From assembly GCA_029891385.1 (NCBI GenBank), contig CM057234.1, positions 27,700,350-27,764,349 on the forward strand: DNA of 64,000 bases, written 5' to 3'. The notes beneath the pieces are model-generated. The model was given only the letters and a program-made list of their open reading frames with translations, was not told where the DNA came from and made no database searches. This DNA is from Erythroxylum novogranatense. Lineage: Eukaryota > Streptophyta > Magnoliopsida > Malpighiales > Erythroxylaceae. Positions 24,517 through 36,840 of the stretch are shown here, one piece after another (the stretch's first letter is position 1; the number at the start of each line of letters is the position of its first letter). Both the position numbers and the translations under genes were made by a program.

Positions 24517-25376
24517 CCATCATCCCTCACTGCAACTTCAAAAATCTTGCCATTATGAATTTCATCTCGAAGCTTACTCAAATCTACATCTTGAGCCTGC
24601 AATTCCCTAATCGCCTCTCTGAGAATCGGTCTCACTCAAAAATTAGCGAGAAGACACTCCGACTCCTCCTGCTTCAAGCTTATCTTAAGCTTGGCCATCT
24701 CTTCCAATAAAGGAAGATAAACCGATCGAACATGCGCAATCGAAGACTTCCTACTCAAGGCATCCGCCACTACATTGGTCTTGCCCGAATGATACTCAAT
24801 CAACAAATCATAGTCCTTAAGTAACTCAATCCACCTTCGCTGCCTCAAATTCAATTCCTTCTAGCTCAACAAATACTTCAGACTCTTATGATCGGTAAAA
24901 ATCCTCGTCTGAACTCCATACAGGTAATGCCTCTAAATCTTCAAAGCAAAGATCACAACTGCTAACTCCAAATCATGCGTAGGATAATTCAGCTTATATG
25001 GCTTCAACTGCCTCGAAGCATAAGCAATTACCCGATCTCCCTACATCAAAACACAGCCAAGACCCTTCCTCGAAGCATCACTGTACACAGTATATCCCTC
25101 ATCACCCGATGGAAAAATCAGAATCGGGGCACTCGTCAATCTGCGCTTGAGCTCCTCGAAGCTCCTCTGACACTCCTCACTCCAAACAAACTTTTGATTC
25201 TTTCTCAATAACTTATTCATCGGAGCGGATATCATTGAGAACCCCTCCACAAATCTCCTGTAATAGCCTGCCAAACCCAGAAAACTCCTCACCTCCGCTA
25301 CACTCTTCGGTGCCTCCCAATTCACAACCGCTTCTATCTTCTTTGGATCCACATGAACTCCTTGCTCTGAGATCAC
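24517..25376 (-). pseudogene. Tekay pol: end of RT and RNase H, with linker to integrase
   Basis: The minus strand shows [18 protein letters not shown] (RT connection), then RNase H with [16 protein letters not shown] (Asp), [12 protein letters not shown] (Glu), [11 protein letters not shown] (Asp) and VVADALSRK (Asp). All four acidic positions are present. In-frame stops occur near 25,040, 24,935 and 24,862 and again in the linker near 24,637. The sequence stops at the LTR-B insertion and continues on its far side in integrase, so the break is simple and recent relative to the element. Confidence 0.9.
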
Positions 25377-25399
25377 ATGTCCAAGAAATAAAACTTCCC

Positions 25400-26750
25400 T
25401 CAGCCAAAATTCGCATTATCGAATTTGGCATACAACTCGTTCCTCCTCAAAGTCTCCAAAGCAATCCTCAAATGCTCCTCATGCTGCTCATCACTCTTAG
25501 AATAAACCAAGATATCATCGATTAAGAAAATGATAAATTGGTCCAAGAATGGCTTAAAAACCCGATTCATCAAATCCATAAATGCTGCAGGCGCATTTGT
25601 CAATCCAAAAGGCATCACCATAAACTCAAAATGCCCATACCGAGTCCTGAAAGCAGACTTCGGCATATCCGATTCCTTAATCCTTAACTGATGGTAACCT
25701 GATCTCAAGCCTATCTTAGAGAAGACTTTCACCCCTTGCAATTGATCAAACAGATCATCAATGCGAGGAAGCGGATACCGATTCTTCACAGTGACCTGAT
25801 TCAGCTTCCAGTAGTCCACACACATCCTCAACGAGCCATCTTTCTTCTTCAAAAATAGGATCGAAGCTCCCCAAGGTGAAGAACTCGGTCGAATATACCC
25901 CTTCTCCAACAACTCCTCCAACTGTTCCTTAAGCTCTTTCAATTCTGCCGGAGCCATCCGGTAAGGTGGAATTGAAATCAGTGCTGTACCTGAAAGAAGC
26001 TCAATAGAAAACTCAATTTCCCTAGCTGGTGGTAGTCCTGGCAATTCCTCGGGAAAGACGTCCGAGAATTCCCTAACTACTGAAATATCCTCCAACTTCC
26101 CTCTATCTGCTCTGGAATCTATCACATAGGCCAAAAACGCCTCACAACCCTTCCTCATCATCTTTTCTGCTGTCAAAGCTGAAACAATTCTAGGCGAACT
26201 CGCTTTCTTGTCCCTAGTAAACACTACTCTTCTACCGTCATCCAATTCAAACTCCACTATCTTCTGTTTATAATCCAAACGGGCATTGTACTTCTCCAAC
26301 TTATCCATACCCAAAATCACATCTAATCCTCCCATCTTCAGTGGAATTAAATCCACCACAAGAAGTTCTTCACCAATACATAGCTCACAGCCCCTATACA
26401 CTTGACTAATCACAATGAACTGGCCGATTGGAGTACTCACCATCAGCGGAGTATCCAATGGGCTCACAATCCTATCACACACGGGTTTACTCGAGAAAAA
26501 AAACGAATGAGTAAAACCTGGATCAATCAACACAAGCACATCATCAACAAAGAGTCGAATCATACCAGTCACAACATCAGGAGCTGTCTCTACATCCTCC
26601 CGAGTCATCGCAAACACCCTAGCTGGTGCCTGCCCTCTCGGTCTCCCCGGAAGATTCACCTTCTTGTTCGCATCCGAATCGCCCACTTCGCTGCAGCCCT
26701 CCGTCCCATGGTCTCTGCCCTCCTCGAGCTTGCATCCGCCTCTCTCTATC
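25400..26750 (-). pseudogene. Tekay pol: aspartic protease and reverse transcriptase
   Basis: A long open frame (about 450 codons) is in the pol phase. The protease active site is [11 protein letters not shown], followed by [17 protein letters not shown] motifs appear in order: [89 protein letters not shown], and the catalytic [12 protein letters not shown]. In the last, the usual Tyr/Phe of F/YxDD reads as I while both Asp are kept. GLRSGYHQ replaces the common DLRSGYHQ, so one Asp of the polymerase site is lost. A frameshift follows [11 protein letters not shown] at 25,400. Confidence 0.92.
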
Positions 26751-27888
26751 GTGGAGGCCGAGGACATTCTCTCGCAATGTGTCCCTTCTCCCCACAGTTG
26801 AAACAAGCTCCTGTCAATCTGAAGCACTCTCCTCTATGGGACCTTCCGCAGTGCTCACACTTCGGAACGAAAGATCTAGCCCCATCTCCCCTTCTACTGC
26901 CGCCCTCCGTGGAGGCTTGGTGAGAAACAGTAGAAGTCCTCATCGGCCTAGGTCGGCTCGCACCATCGCTTCCTCTCCTCTCGACCGGATCGAAGCTCCT
27001 AGCACTCTGCTCAGCATAGGAGTACTAGTGCTACCTCCCCTCCTGGACTGCTCTCTGCCCTTTCTCTTCTTGTTCACAGCACTCATGATATTCTCTATAT
27101 TTTCCACTCTCAATGCTGCCTCAACCAGCTGCTGAAAATCACAGAAGTTCTGCACAATCACCTTCTCTCTGATGGCCAAGTGCAGGCCCGACTCAAACCG
27201 ACGACATCTAGCAGCCTCACTCAGCATCATATCGGAGGCATATCTCGCCAACTGCGTGAACCGACGATCATACTCATCGATCGACATCTCCTCTCGAGTC
27301 AAACCGAGGAACTCCTCTCGCTTTTCTTTGAATGTAAACCTCTGACAGATACTTCTTCTTAAAAGCAGCCAAGAAATTCTGACATGACAACCCTACGGGT
27401 CTCATCTGACTGCCTGGCACGGTCTCCCACCAATACAGAGCATCTCTCTGAAGCAAACTTGCAGCATAGATGACTCTCTCGTCATCTTCACACTCCATCT
27501 GATCCAGCACCCTCTCAGTCTTTCTCAGCCAAGTCTCAGCTTCTTCTGGATCTAATGTCCCAAAGAAATCAACTGCCCCATACTTTCTCAACCTATCGAA
27601 TCGTCTCCCCTTCGGAGCTAGGGCTGAAACAAAAGGCTGCGGCATCTAGCCCATAGCCTGCACAAATGCCTAGGTAAAGGCCTGGAATAGCCTCGGATCA
27701 AGAGGAGGCACTTGCTCCCGCGAAACTGGCGACCCCTGAGTCTGCGAAGGCATGGGCTCACTCTCTAGCCCTACAGAAGCCTCAGCATTTCCTGGGGCTA
27801 CTGACTCATCAGTCCTCTCCTCTCTAGTGGGAGAGTCAGGTGCAACAGATCCTTGCAGAACTCCTTGTGTTCTTCTACGAGGTGGCAT
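26700..27888 (-). pseudogene. Tekay gag (broken), with nucleocapsid CCHC knuckle
   Basis: It starts at the ATG at 27,888 (MPPRRRTQGVLQG). A stop follows about 72 codons. The next frame has GAVDFFGTLDPEEAETWL and RDALYWWETVPGS, the Retrotrans_gag core. A shift leads to MSIDEYDRRFTQLARYA, and another to the nucleocapsid part with [14 protein letters not shown], a classic CX2CX4HX4C knuckle, preceded by [12 protein letters not shown]. Four frames are needed to cover it, so no intact Gag could be made. It assembles particles in living relatives. The end overlaps the start of the protease frame around 26,750. Confidence 0.9.
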
Positions 27889-28048
27889 CGTACGCCTTCA
27901 AATGGAAACACTAAGGATTAGCTACAGGTCAATCTACATGTATGCATGATATGCATGCCACTTAATGCACTCAATCAAATGCAACATATAAGCAGATATC
28001 AAACAAGTCGTCCTATATACATTCTAAGTCGAGGACACTAAACCAAGG

Positions 28049-28061
28049 CGCTTTGATACCA
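28049..28061 (-). other. Primer binding site, tRNA-iMet type (Tekay)
   Basis: The minus strand reads TGGTATCAAAGCG, 4 nt from the 5' LTR. Two differences from TGGTATCAGAGCC suggest decay. Confidence 0.85.
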
Positions 28062-28065
28062 AACA

Positions 28066-30271
28066 TGTTGGGCCCGGGTCCCGGATCCTCATTCCCGAGG
28101 CAGCCCCTCGGCTGCGCCGGCGCCGACGCCGAGCGCCCAAATACCTTCGGACCCGATCATAACATCCATACATATATACAATTCGATTTACACATACATA
28201 TACTCATACATACATTCTACACATGCATCCCATCTATTAACTAAACACCCCAAAAACTAAGGGGTTTCATGCCATTACAAATTCAAAGAAAGTCAACAAG
28301 TATTCTCAGATGCAGCATAATACGAAATAAAATTTAAAATTCAAAATACATAAGTATGCTCCATGATGATATGTCAAGGGGCTAACCAAAGTACTAACTT
28401 AATACAAGGCTCCTAACTAGCTTGAAGTTTCGATGTTCTGCAAGGTCGATAATCGCCTCGATCCGCACCGAGGAGGGAGAGAATGGGTGAGTCTGCGAAG
28501 CTCGATGGCATATACGCTTATAGCCATTGGCAACGAAATACACAATCAAGCAATATGCATATACATATAGCAAGTCATCAATCTATCACATTTCAATCAT
28601 CACAAAATAGTTCATATGAGTGTACACTAGAACACTTTAACATGTGTCATGCTCATCAAGTCAATCGTGTATGCACAAACAATTGGCTCGAGAGTTCCGT
28701 AAAACGATCGGGGTAAACCGAAGTTAAATCTGTAAACTATCCGAGTCTGATTTCTCAAGGATCTTAGAGCCTCAAGCGGGCAGCCGGCAGAAGGATTTAT
28801 GTCAACGTACACGTGACTCCATCCGTAACTCTCTTACCCAAACAAACACATAATCCATTCGTTTCATGCTCAAAGCATCTTAGCAAAGCTTTCGAAATTC
28901 TCATTCTTTTCATATATGCAAGATGCCATAAGGCCTATCAAGCCATGCATAATCATAGTCATAATGCAAAATTCAATATTTCTCATGTAATTCAATACAT
29001 GCAAGGTCACATAATGCAAGCAAGCATACATAAGACAATTTGCCCATACACACAATAACCATAAACATATTACCCACCTAATATCGCTCAAGTATCTGAC
29101 TCACTGGTGTCCTTCCTCTTGCAATTGGGTCAAATCAGCTTGGTTTCCTATAATAAACCAAGTTCTCATTCAATCAATATCCAAAAGAAATATTCCATAA
29201 AGCTTGACAAACAAAAGTAAAGCACTAAAAGTCTCCATTCGACTTCCATCTAAATTTCAAACCCTTACAGGCTAATTCCAAACTTCCCTTCTTCATAAAC
29301 CTTGTAACCCTTTATCTTTAGTTCACAACGAATCTAAAATCACCTCAATAGGATATCTACACCAAAAGATATGCCCAAAATACTAAAAATCATCTTTGCT
29401 GAAACAGAGGCTCGCCGCGGCGAAGCCCCGCTCGTTGCGACGAACGGTTGTGCTCGCCGCGGCGTGCACGCAAGCGTGCGCCGCGACGAGCACTTCTTCG
29501 CACGTCGTGGTGAATATCTCTTCACACGTCGCGACGTCGCCCCTCTCGCACGTCGCAACAAATAAACATTAATTCGTCGCGACGTTGCTTCCCTTTCTCG
29601 CACGCCGCGGCGTGTTCATACGCACGTCGCGACGAGCGAGTCTGGAGAACGACTCCGAAACCCAATTTCCAGCATTTTCTAACTTCAATCTTTTCCCAAA
29701 CTCAGATGCAACACATCTGAACCTTAGATCAAGACTTATACTACATTTCTAACCCATTAACAACTCAAAATCAGTCATAAACACATCAACCCAAGAGATC
29801 TAACCATTTCTGCTTTACAAACCCTAAAACCACCGATTCTATCACATTTAACATTCTCTAGGTTTAAATCTACTCATAACAAGATTAAACAAAGCACAAC
29901 TTACCCGGAAATGGTTTCAAACTGTCTAAAATCCTCAATGATCAAAATCTCTCTTCTTTTCTCTTTCTCCTCCACCGACGGCTTCTCCTTCTTTTCTTCT
30001 TCTCTTTTCCTTTCTTTCAAATTTCTTCTAAGTCTTTTAAGTCTCAAGGGAAGGAAAAGACCAAACCACCCCTTCTTGACAAGCTTATATCACTCCACCT
30101 CAAGCAATCTTCCCAAAATGCCCTCAAACATATTTACCCTATAATTCTCATCAAAACCACATTAAACTCGATTATCCACTAATACTCCAAAATAAATCAA
30201 ACTAAGGCATAAACACATAATTACAACAATTCATGCTTAATGACATCATAAAAAAAATTCGGGGTCTAACA
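28066..30271 (-). repeat. 5' LTR of Tekay element (LTR-C)
   Basis: A 2,206-bp LTR that aligns end to end with 16,797-19,003. GC-rich cluster at 29,406-29,640; donor-like GTGGGTA (minus) at 29,071-29,077. Confidence 0.95.
29406..29640. repeat. GC-rich palindrome cluster in LTR-C (5' copy)
   Basis: The counterpart of 18,126-18,370. Many sites have changed by CpG to TpG or CpA steps between the two copies, as expected of methylated DNA. Confidence 0.85.
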
Positions 30272-33269
30272 ACACTTCTAAAATTCTCACACAAAAACCA
30301 ATATCATCAGACACCCCGTCCGGAATCCAAATCACATTCAATCATAGTATCCAATATTCAAAATACACCTTCATATCTCAAATCAATATCCAAAACTCAT
30401 TCGCATTCATTCTCATATAGTATACAATGTCTTAATACAAACTAAACACAACCCAATCATTCATGAATTACACAATTCCCAAAATCACGTTCACCATACT
30501 CAACTTTATACGCAAATACACTTATCCAAACTTATCTTAAGCCATATACATATCAACACTAAAATCCAAATTACTCAAAATCTAACTTATACAAATTACG
30601 AAAACATGCAAAAAGTCGATCTGACATCTTGACCGTCTTTCATCCGATCTCCTACTAGAAAACCTGGAGATGGGGATGAAGAGGGGGGTGAGCACAAAGC
30701 TCTGTGAATAATATATTTATAAATTGAACGATGAGCAAATTTTTTTTGCAAAACTTTATGCCATTTATTTTTAAAGATCCACAGCAGAAAAAATGGCAAA
30801 TTTCTTACTTCTCAAAACGTTGCTAAATCAATTCAATAAATTCTCGGCTGAAAAATCCACAACAATTGATTTCTCACACTTTTCACATTTTTCATATTCC
30901 ATGAACAAATTCTATACTTCTTAAACTTTTTCAAAACATGCAATGTAGCACACTTTTAACCAAAGCACATAACACATCAAATGGTTTGGTTCGGTCCAAA
31001 ATAGAACGTACTGCACATTCCCACATAGCGTCCTGTCATACCGTGAACTTAACGTATTACAACTTTCCGCATAATGGTCCGGCAGTTGTGACTTATGGAG
31101 TCCGAGATCGAACTCCAATGCCACTAACGGCAGCAGGAGAAGGCTTAAAAATGCAGACAGGCTTTTCGTCCCACTTATGGGACCCACCAAACTCACATAA
31201 CACATAAGCAAAACGAAAATTGACGCTCAAGGCACATTTCAAATCTTGATTTTTTCAAATTTTATGTTTGCACATCATATCGTGTCATAAATGACACATT
31301 CACATATCCACATGACTTCATATACCAAATCTAATGCAATTCACATCATTAATTAAATTCATAACAATGTATGCAACAATTTCTTTAAATCATAAATCAA
31401 ACTTATTCAAAATCACAAAGCCCATTTTTCAAATTAATCAAATAATTCGAAAACCATGAATTTCATAAATATTTCATTTTCTAAAAAATCATTTCTAAAA
31501 TAAAGAATTTAATCCTTCAAATCATAATTTTCAAACATTTATATAACCATTTATTTCTCAAAATTTTGCTTCTTGAATTTTCAAATACATATGCTTAGCT
31601 TAAAATTCAATAAATAAATATACTACCCACCTCGAATCGATGCTAGAAGCTTGTCCTTAGCTTCAATTTGACCATTTCTTCTTTTATTCTTCCAATTGAA
31701 AATTCCCTACACCAATTTCACCCAATTTCAACATCATAAAAATCATAATTTCTCAAATTGAACTTAGAAAACACTAATTCCACATATAATCAAGCTATCT
31801 AAATCATGAATTTCCAAAATCCCCAAATCCCAAAATTGACCTAAACCAATTCACCCAAATTCAATATCATAAATCACAAAATCTTCAAAATTGATATCAT
31901 ATTTCACCAATTCATAATATTTTCCATGATTCTAAACCAATAATTTTCAAAAACCCCAATCACAAAATTAGGCATAAACCCTAATTAATTTTCATCCAAA
32001 ATTAAACATAACCTAAGGCATAAACATCAAAATTGACTTCATAAATCACATACCCATATCATTTCCAAGGTTTCTAAACCAAAAACTCTTTAAAAGATCA
32101 AAAATCGACACTTACCTTCATCTTCTCCAATTTCGAATTTTCTTGGTTCATGATGGAGCTCTCTTCATTCTCCACCCTTTTCCACTTGAAAAACATCAAA
32201 AACCCCTTAAAATTTTGTAAGAATCAAAAGCCCTCATACCTTTCTTCTTCTTTCTTCTTCTCCCTCTCCATTGAAACCCACTCTTCATTCCTTCTCATCT
32301 TCTTTTCTTATTTTGCTTGTAAGTGTCGTGGGTCTCCTTTTTAAAACGACAACTCCTCTCTCTTATCTTTCCATGTCATTAAATGAGTGTAAAATGACCC
32401 AATTTCCCCTCCATATAAGCCTTAAGTCTTCATTCCTTATGTGTTCTTCCAAAATTGCCCTTGCACTTTATTTTAAGTCATGCTTACTTTCGGATATGTT
32501 TTACACTATCAATTTAAAGGAATTTGTTAAGACTTCCTTCTCTATAATTGTTCCTTATTGTCTCAATTTCGTAACTCCACCAAAATCATCTAATTTGGAG
32601 TACTACATCAAAAGTTATACTCAAAACATTTCAGATATGTCTTATGCTAAATCATTTTCCAGCATGATTATTTCCATTCAAAAATTGATTTCCTTAAAGA
32701 AAAAATTGAAACTCGATTTATTCATAACAATTGTAGCCCTATTTCTCTAGTTTAATCCAAATCATGAATCACCTAATTTGGATTATTAGAGAAAAAATTA
32801 TAGCCAAAATACTTTCAGATGTTCATAATCCAAGAGTGCACACTAATCCGAAATTCAATTCAGAACTTGAAAGTCTTAGGGGCAAAATTGAAATTCACTT
32901 TCTTCATATGACTTGTAGCCCCATGTCTTAATTTTATTTTTCCTCAAGAATCACCTTAATCGGATGGCCACAGATCCTGAATATCTCAAAATACTGAACT
33001 ATGTTCAGAAAATTTCTCGACTCACTTTGATTAATTTAATCAACCTCAATTTAATCAAAAAAATTCACAAATTTCTCATAAAAATGTAATTAATTGTCTT
33101 AGAAATCCAACGCTTCGAAAACCAAGTCAATCGGATGTTGGATGGAAAAGTTATAAACAAAAGATCGGAAGAGGGTCATATTTCTTAAGAAATGGAAATA
33201 ATAATTAAATAATTAAAATAACTAAATAATAATTTACCTAAAAAGGCCCTTTCGAAATCCCCCTTTTTT

Positions 33270-33290
33270 AATATATATATATATATATAT
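33270..33290. repeat. (AT)n microsatellite
   Basis: Ten AT units in LTR-B (16,308-34,260). Confidence 0.9.
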
Positions 33291-34539
33291 CTGAATTTTT
33301 AAAAAATCATAGCTCTTGATTCCGAATTCCAAATTTGACAAATTTGATATCAATAGAAAGCTTAAGGGAAGCTCTACAACTTCCATGAAGAACTCAAAAA
33401 CTAATTCCATCTCTAAAGTGGTCAAATTTCTAATCAAAGATTCTGCCCAAATAATAAATCTCTAAACAATAACGAAATTTTGAAAATTTCTATCTTTCAA
33501 CTCCAAAGTCCAAACATGTCCTATTTTATATTAATGCAAAGATCAGAAAGAAACTTACAACTTTCATGAGGACAGAAAAATCAATTTGACCTCTAAGGAA
33601 GTCAATTTTCTAATCAAACGTTTTGTCCTCTAATAATGATACTGAAATAATAATAGAAACTTGTAAACATCATAACTTATTATTCCTTGATCCAAAAATT
33701 GCATACTTTATATTGATTTAAAGATCAAATCAAACTCTTCAACTTTCATGAAGCACTTAAAGGCTAATTCCACCTCTAACTAGGTCAATTTCTTAGTCAA
33801 AGATTCAGCCATACTTAGGTCAACCTATAACACATCCAAACTTTCAAATTTCATAACTTTCAATCCCGACATCGAAAAATGTCATATTTTATGACGACAG
33901 AAAGCTCTCAACATAAGCTACAAGTTTCAAGAAAACCATTTTCTCCAATTTTGTCTAAGTCAAAAAGTCAACTCTCAAGTTAAACTTTCTATACCCAATA
34001 GTCAACTTTCTTAAATCTTCAATTTACACACTTTTTCTATTTAACTCATGCTTTTCAACTTTATTTTAATCAACTCATCCACTTGAACTTTCATAAACTA
34101 TACAAATCTCCACAATAATCAAAATTATCAAAACTTAATAATTCTTTTCTCATGAATTTCGTCAAAGCATAAATACATCTATTTCACAATACATATATAA
34201 AACCACTCATTTAATTTCACTTAATATTTCTAAATTTCACTCAAAAATCGGGGTCCAACATAAACATACACTCTGTGGGAAACAATTAACATACACACTC
34301 ACCGGTAAGTACAATGACTGGCCCCTTTATAAATACAAATTAATTTAGTGCGGTGACTTTACAAATTGACCGGATCATTTGTACAAAAATTCAGAAAATA
34401 CAATTTTATACAGAATTTATCAGACACTAATGCAGACGCGAACTGATCCCTGACCTCTTCCCTCACTCTCATGCGGTTGTTATGCGCCCATTACCTAACG
34501 GGGTATTCTTCTGGGTCATGAAAAATAATTGCAAATTTT

Positions 34540-34590
34540 GGGTGAGTTTTGTGAACTCAGTGAGTGACCATCATCGATGGTTCACCCAGT
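34540..34590 (-). other. Conserved double hairpin in LTR-A (nested copy)
   Basis: On the minus strand AACCATC-GAT-GATGGT is followed by GAGTTCACAAAACTC. The first arm carries a bulge relative to the other four copies (38,773; 42,761; 47,479; 59,210). Confidence 0.7.
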
Positions 34591-34745
34591 CACACAATAC
34601 AAGATTCACACATTTCGTTTTATTTCATAATTCACATTCACAGTATTGCACATTCATGCGTATACAATATTGCACATCCCGATTATTCATATTCGATACA
34701 CTCAATCATTCCTATTATGCCGATGCAGTGCACGTGAGACTCACT

Positions 34746-35230
34746 TTTCATTTATTATTTTGCTGTGACTGAGTGCCTAAACTGTCCCATGTAGGGCTCG
34801 TTAATAACTGTCCCTTATCCGTTTGGAGGATACATGGCTCATTAAACGTTGAGCTTGAGGCTCTGAATCACTTATGAGCTCGAAGCTCATTTTCACTCGT
34901 TGAGCTTAAAGCTCTGATCGGTGGCGATTCTGGTCACAGCAGCCATTATCTGTCATACACTTATGCATTGAAATGCATTGATCATATGGTGCACATTTAG
35001 AACACATGTATTTCCCATAAGTACAACGCAGTTTGCCTTTTACTCAAGCCAACATCTTTAATCAAATGCAGATGAAATGTTCATATGACACTTTTCCAAT
35101 TATTACGGTGTTGTGACCGAGCGCCTGAACTGTCTCATATAGGATTTATTAAGCGTTGGCTCTGAAATCAATAATGAGCTCGAGGCTCAATTTCACTCGT
35201 TGAGCTTAAAGCTCTAATCGGTGGCTGCTC
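34746..35230 (-). repeat. ~300-360-bp tandem duplication with 13-bp palindromes in LTR-A
   Basis: The block with GAGCTCGAAGCTC (34,876) and GAGCTTAAAGCTC (34,902) recurs exactly 300 bp on (35,176 and 35,202). The first unit has an extra GAGCTTGAGGCTC at 34,851. Confidence 0.75.
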
Positions 35231-35500
35231 AGTTCACAACCATCTTTGTCTGAATATGCATTCATGAATGAAGTGCAAATGTCACAATCACTCACATTAT
35301 TATGCACGTATGCATGCATTTGTCACAATTAATCACATTTACAACACGTAGGTCCCAAATTCACATACAAGTAGCACTTCAATAACACAACTCCCCACTA
35401 TACAGTCATCGAACCTTCTGTCCAGAATCCACAATCAATTCACAATAAAATCAATGCAAATTCAAATAGAAAACATAATGAAAGGAGACCATCTCGTTCT

Positions 35501-35506
35501 ACTCAC
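35501..35506 (-). promoter_or_regulatory. Splice-donor-like GTGAGT in LTR-A (nested copy)
   Basis: The minus strand reads TACT followed by GTGAGTAGAACG. It sits about 1.37 kb from the LTR end once the inserts are removed. Confidence 0.3.
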
Positions 35507-36581
35507 AGTACGCTCCAGATTAGCAATTGCTTCGACATTCTGGAAACGCCTGACCGCGGGCTTGTAACCTGCATAACCCATTTATGCAATACGTTGCACA
35601 CACATTAATAATTTTGCACAATTATAATCATTGACGCATATATATGTACGATGCATGTTCATGACTATCCCGGTATCAATCTATAAATTTTATCTCAAAA
35701 AGTGTAATGTGAGGTGAAATCTGGTCCACATCATAGTCTGTGTAAATATGTTTGGGAACCATATGTTTGTAGCTAAATTGAAATGTGTGCAGTAACAGTT
35801 ATGAAGGAATAGACATTAGAATAAGTAATGTGGAATCATCGGGAAATTGAAAGAACTCCTAAAATCCGTCGAGAAAAAGGAAGTTCAATGAAAAATTGAG
35901 TGATTTTAGAAAAAGAAGAAGTAGAGACCATCGAAGAAGCAAGGAGAAGAGGGCTACAGATGGGAGGAGAAGGAAAGCATTTAAAGTCACTTGTTTTTAT
36001 TCTTCCTCAACTTAAAGTGTCGTAAGTGAATGAATTGAATAAGACAAGAACATTAAATGAATGAGGACACTTGTCATTTAATGGAGAAAAAGACAAAAAT
36101 CAATTAATACTATTTAATAAAAGAACCTTAATACAAATTAACCTTTAAGCCATCTAATGCTAATGGCTCTAATAACAACCCCAAAAATCACTTGTCCAAT
36201 ATTCCAGTGCCATTGGGCAGTAATTTTCGGTACCGGAAACCAATCAATCTGCCACTTGGCGATTTTTCCAATCTGGAAATTCTTCCCGAAAATTTTCAGA
36301 AAAATTTCTAAATTTTTCCAAAAATAGAAAACACATAACAATTCACTCCAAATAAATTTTCAGGCACAAAAACCACATTTTTCACAACGAATTCACATTT
36401 AGGCACGTATACCGGGAAATGTCATGAATGCATGTACAATCATGTGCATGTGCAAAATTATAATTCATATATATTTAGAGGCCATCTAATGTATGAACAT
36501 GCCGAGATATGTTTCTAAACTCCTAACCCGTCCCAAATGACCAATTTATCCTTACCATCGGTGATGAGATGTTACACTTAG

Positions 36582-36840
36582 TCTCTATTTGCTCCAACTT
36601 AGAGAACACATTTTGTAGACATGAGTCCATCTTATTCCCCATAACATCGGTTTGAGTCTTCTCTTGATCTAATCTTAAATTAATCCTGGCAATGCCCTTC
36701 ATGATCATAGCAAATGCATCACCTTTAGAAAAAGAAGATGATGTCCTTTGATTAGACACCATTTGAATGGAAGAATTTCTTTGAGTGTTGCCTTAATTCC
36801 CACCTCATCTAAAATTAGGGTGATCTCTCCAACCTAAATT
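36582..36840 (-). pseudogene. Athila/Tat-like gag, C-terminal part (fragment)
   Basis: The minus frame shows NLGWRDHPNFR followed by a stop and GGN, which is the hallmark WRxHPNF-WGG motif of Athila/Tat gag. After another stop come MVSNQRTSSSFSKGDAF and LQNVFSKLEQIETK, a coiled-coil-like stretch. Upstream it connects to 43,173 across the non-autonomous element (TSD AAAGG). Downstream it connects to 16,173 across the nested stack (TSD CTTAG). Two stops within 10 codons in the conserved motif show that it was already dead. Confidence 0.85.

Larger units (their letters stand above)
16797..30271 (-). mobile_element. Two-LTR Tekay-type chromovirus (Ty3/gypsy), TSD ACACT
   Basis: The element is 13.5 kb including a 4.1-kb insert. 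The TSD ACACT is at 16,792-16,796 and 30,272-30,276. In minus-strand order it has a 5' LTR (30,271-28,066), an iMet-type PBS, gag with a CCHC knuckle, protease, RT and RNase H. A solo LTR-B follows, then integrase, a chromodomain, a PPT and the 3' LTR (19,003-16,797). The chromodomain after the GPY motif and the iMet PBS place it in the chromovirus group, Tekay/Del lineage by domain order and LTR length. The two LTRs (2,206 and 2,207 bp) differ visibly by point changes and small indels. Gag and pol carry several frameshifts and stops. Confidence 0.95.
16308..34260 (-). mobile_element. Solo LTR-B nested in LTR-A, itself split by a Tekay element; TSD TAAAC
   Basis: Its ends are TGTTGGG at 16,308 and GGGGTCCAACA at 34,260. 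The TSD TAAAC is at 16,303-16,307 and 34,261-34,265. Its own sequence is 16,308-16,796 plus 30,277-34,260, about 4.5 kb. The first ~160 bp differ from other LTR-B copies and include a tRNA-like block (16,400-16,472). The right part has four degenerate repeats starting near 33,301, 33,485, 33,668 and 33,850 (about 183 bp each), an (AT)n run at 33,270-33,290, and a donor-like GTGGGTA (minus, 31,624-31,630). No coding sequence. Confidence 0.9.
16179..36576 (-). mobile_element. Solo LTR-A with four younger layers of nesting inside; TSD CTTAG
   Basis: The outer LTR of the nested stack lies in minus orientation. It has matching TSDs CTTAG at 16,174-16,178 and 36,577-36,581. Its own sequence is 16,179-16,307 plus 34,266-36,576, about 2.4 kb after removal of the insert. 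The plus-strand left end TGTAACACCCCACTCCCG is the reverse complement of the end of the solo LTR-A at 47,986. It is inserted in the Athila-like gag. No internal domain is present on either side, so it is a solo LTR. Confidence 0.9.

Noticed and set aside
26402..27135. Plus-strand frames of about 170 aa
   Set aside because: Shadow frames opposite Tekay gag and protease, which have clear motifs on the minus strand.
17281..29660. Possible CRISPR or satellite array from the many repeated blocks
   Set aside because: The repeats are the two LTRs of one element 11.3 kb apart; there are no spacers of regular length, and this is plant DNA.
32271..32750. A 159-aa plus-strand frame
   Set aside because: Runs antisense through LTR-B; the aligned regions at 8.1, 12.7 and 23.1 kb are broken or differently framed and no domain is seen.
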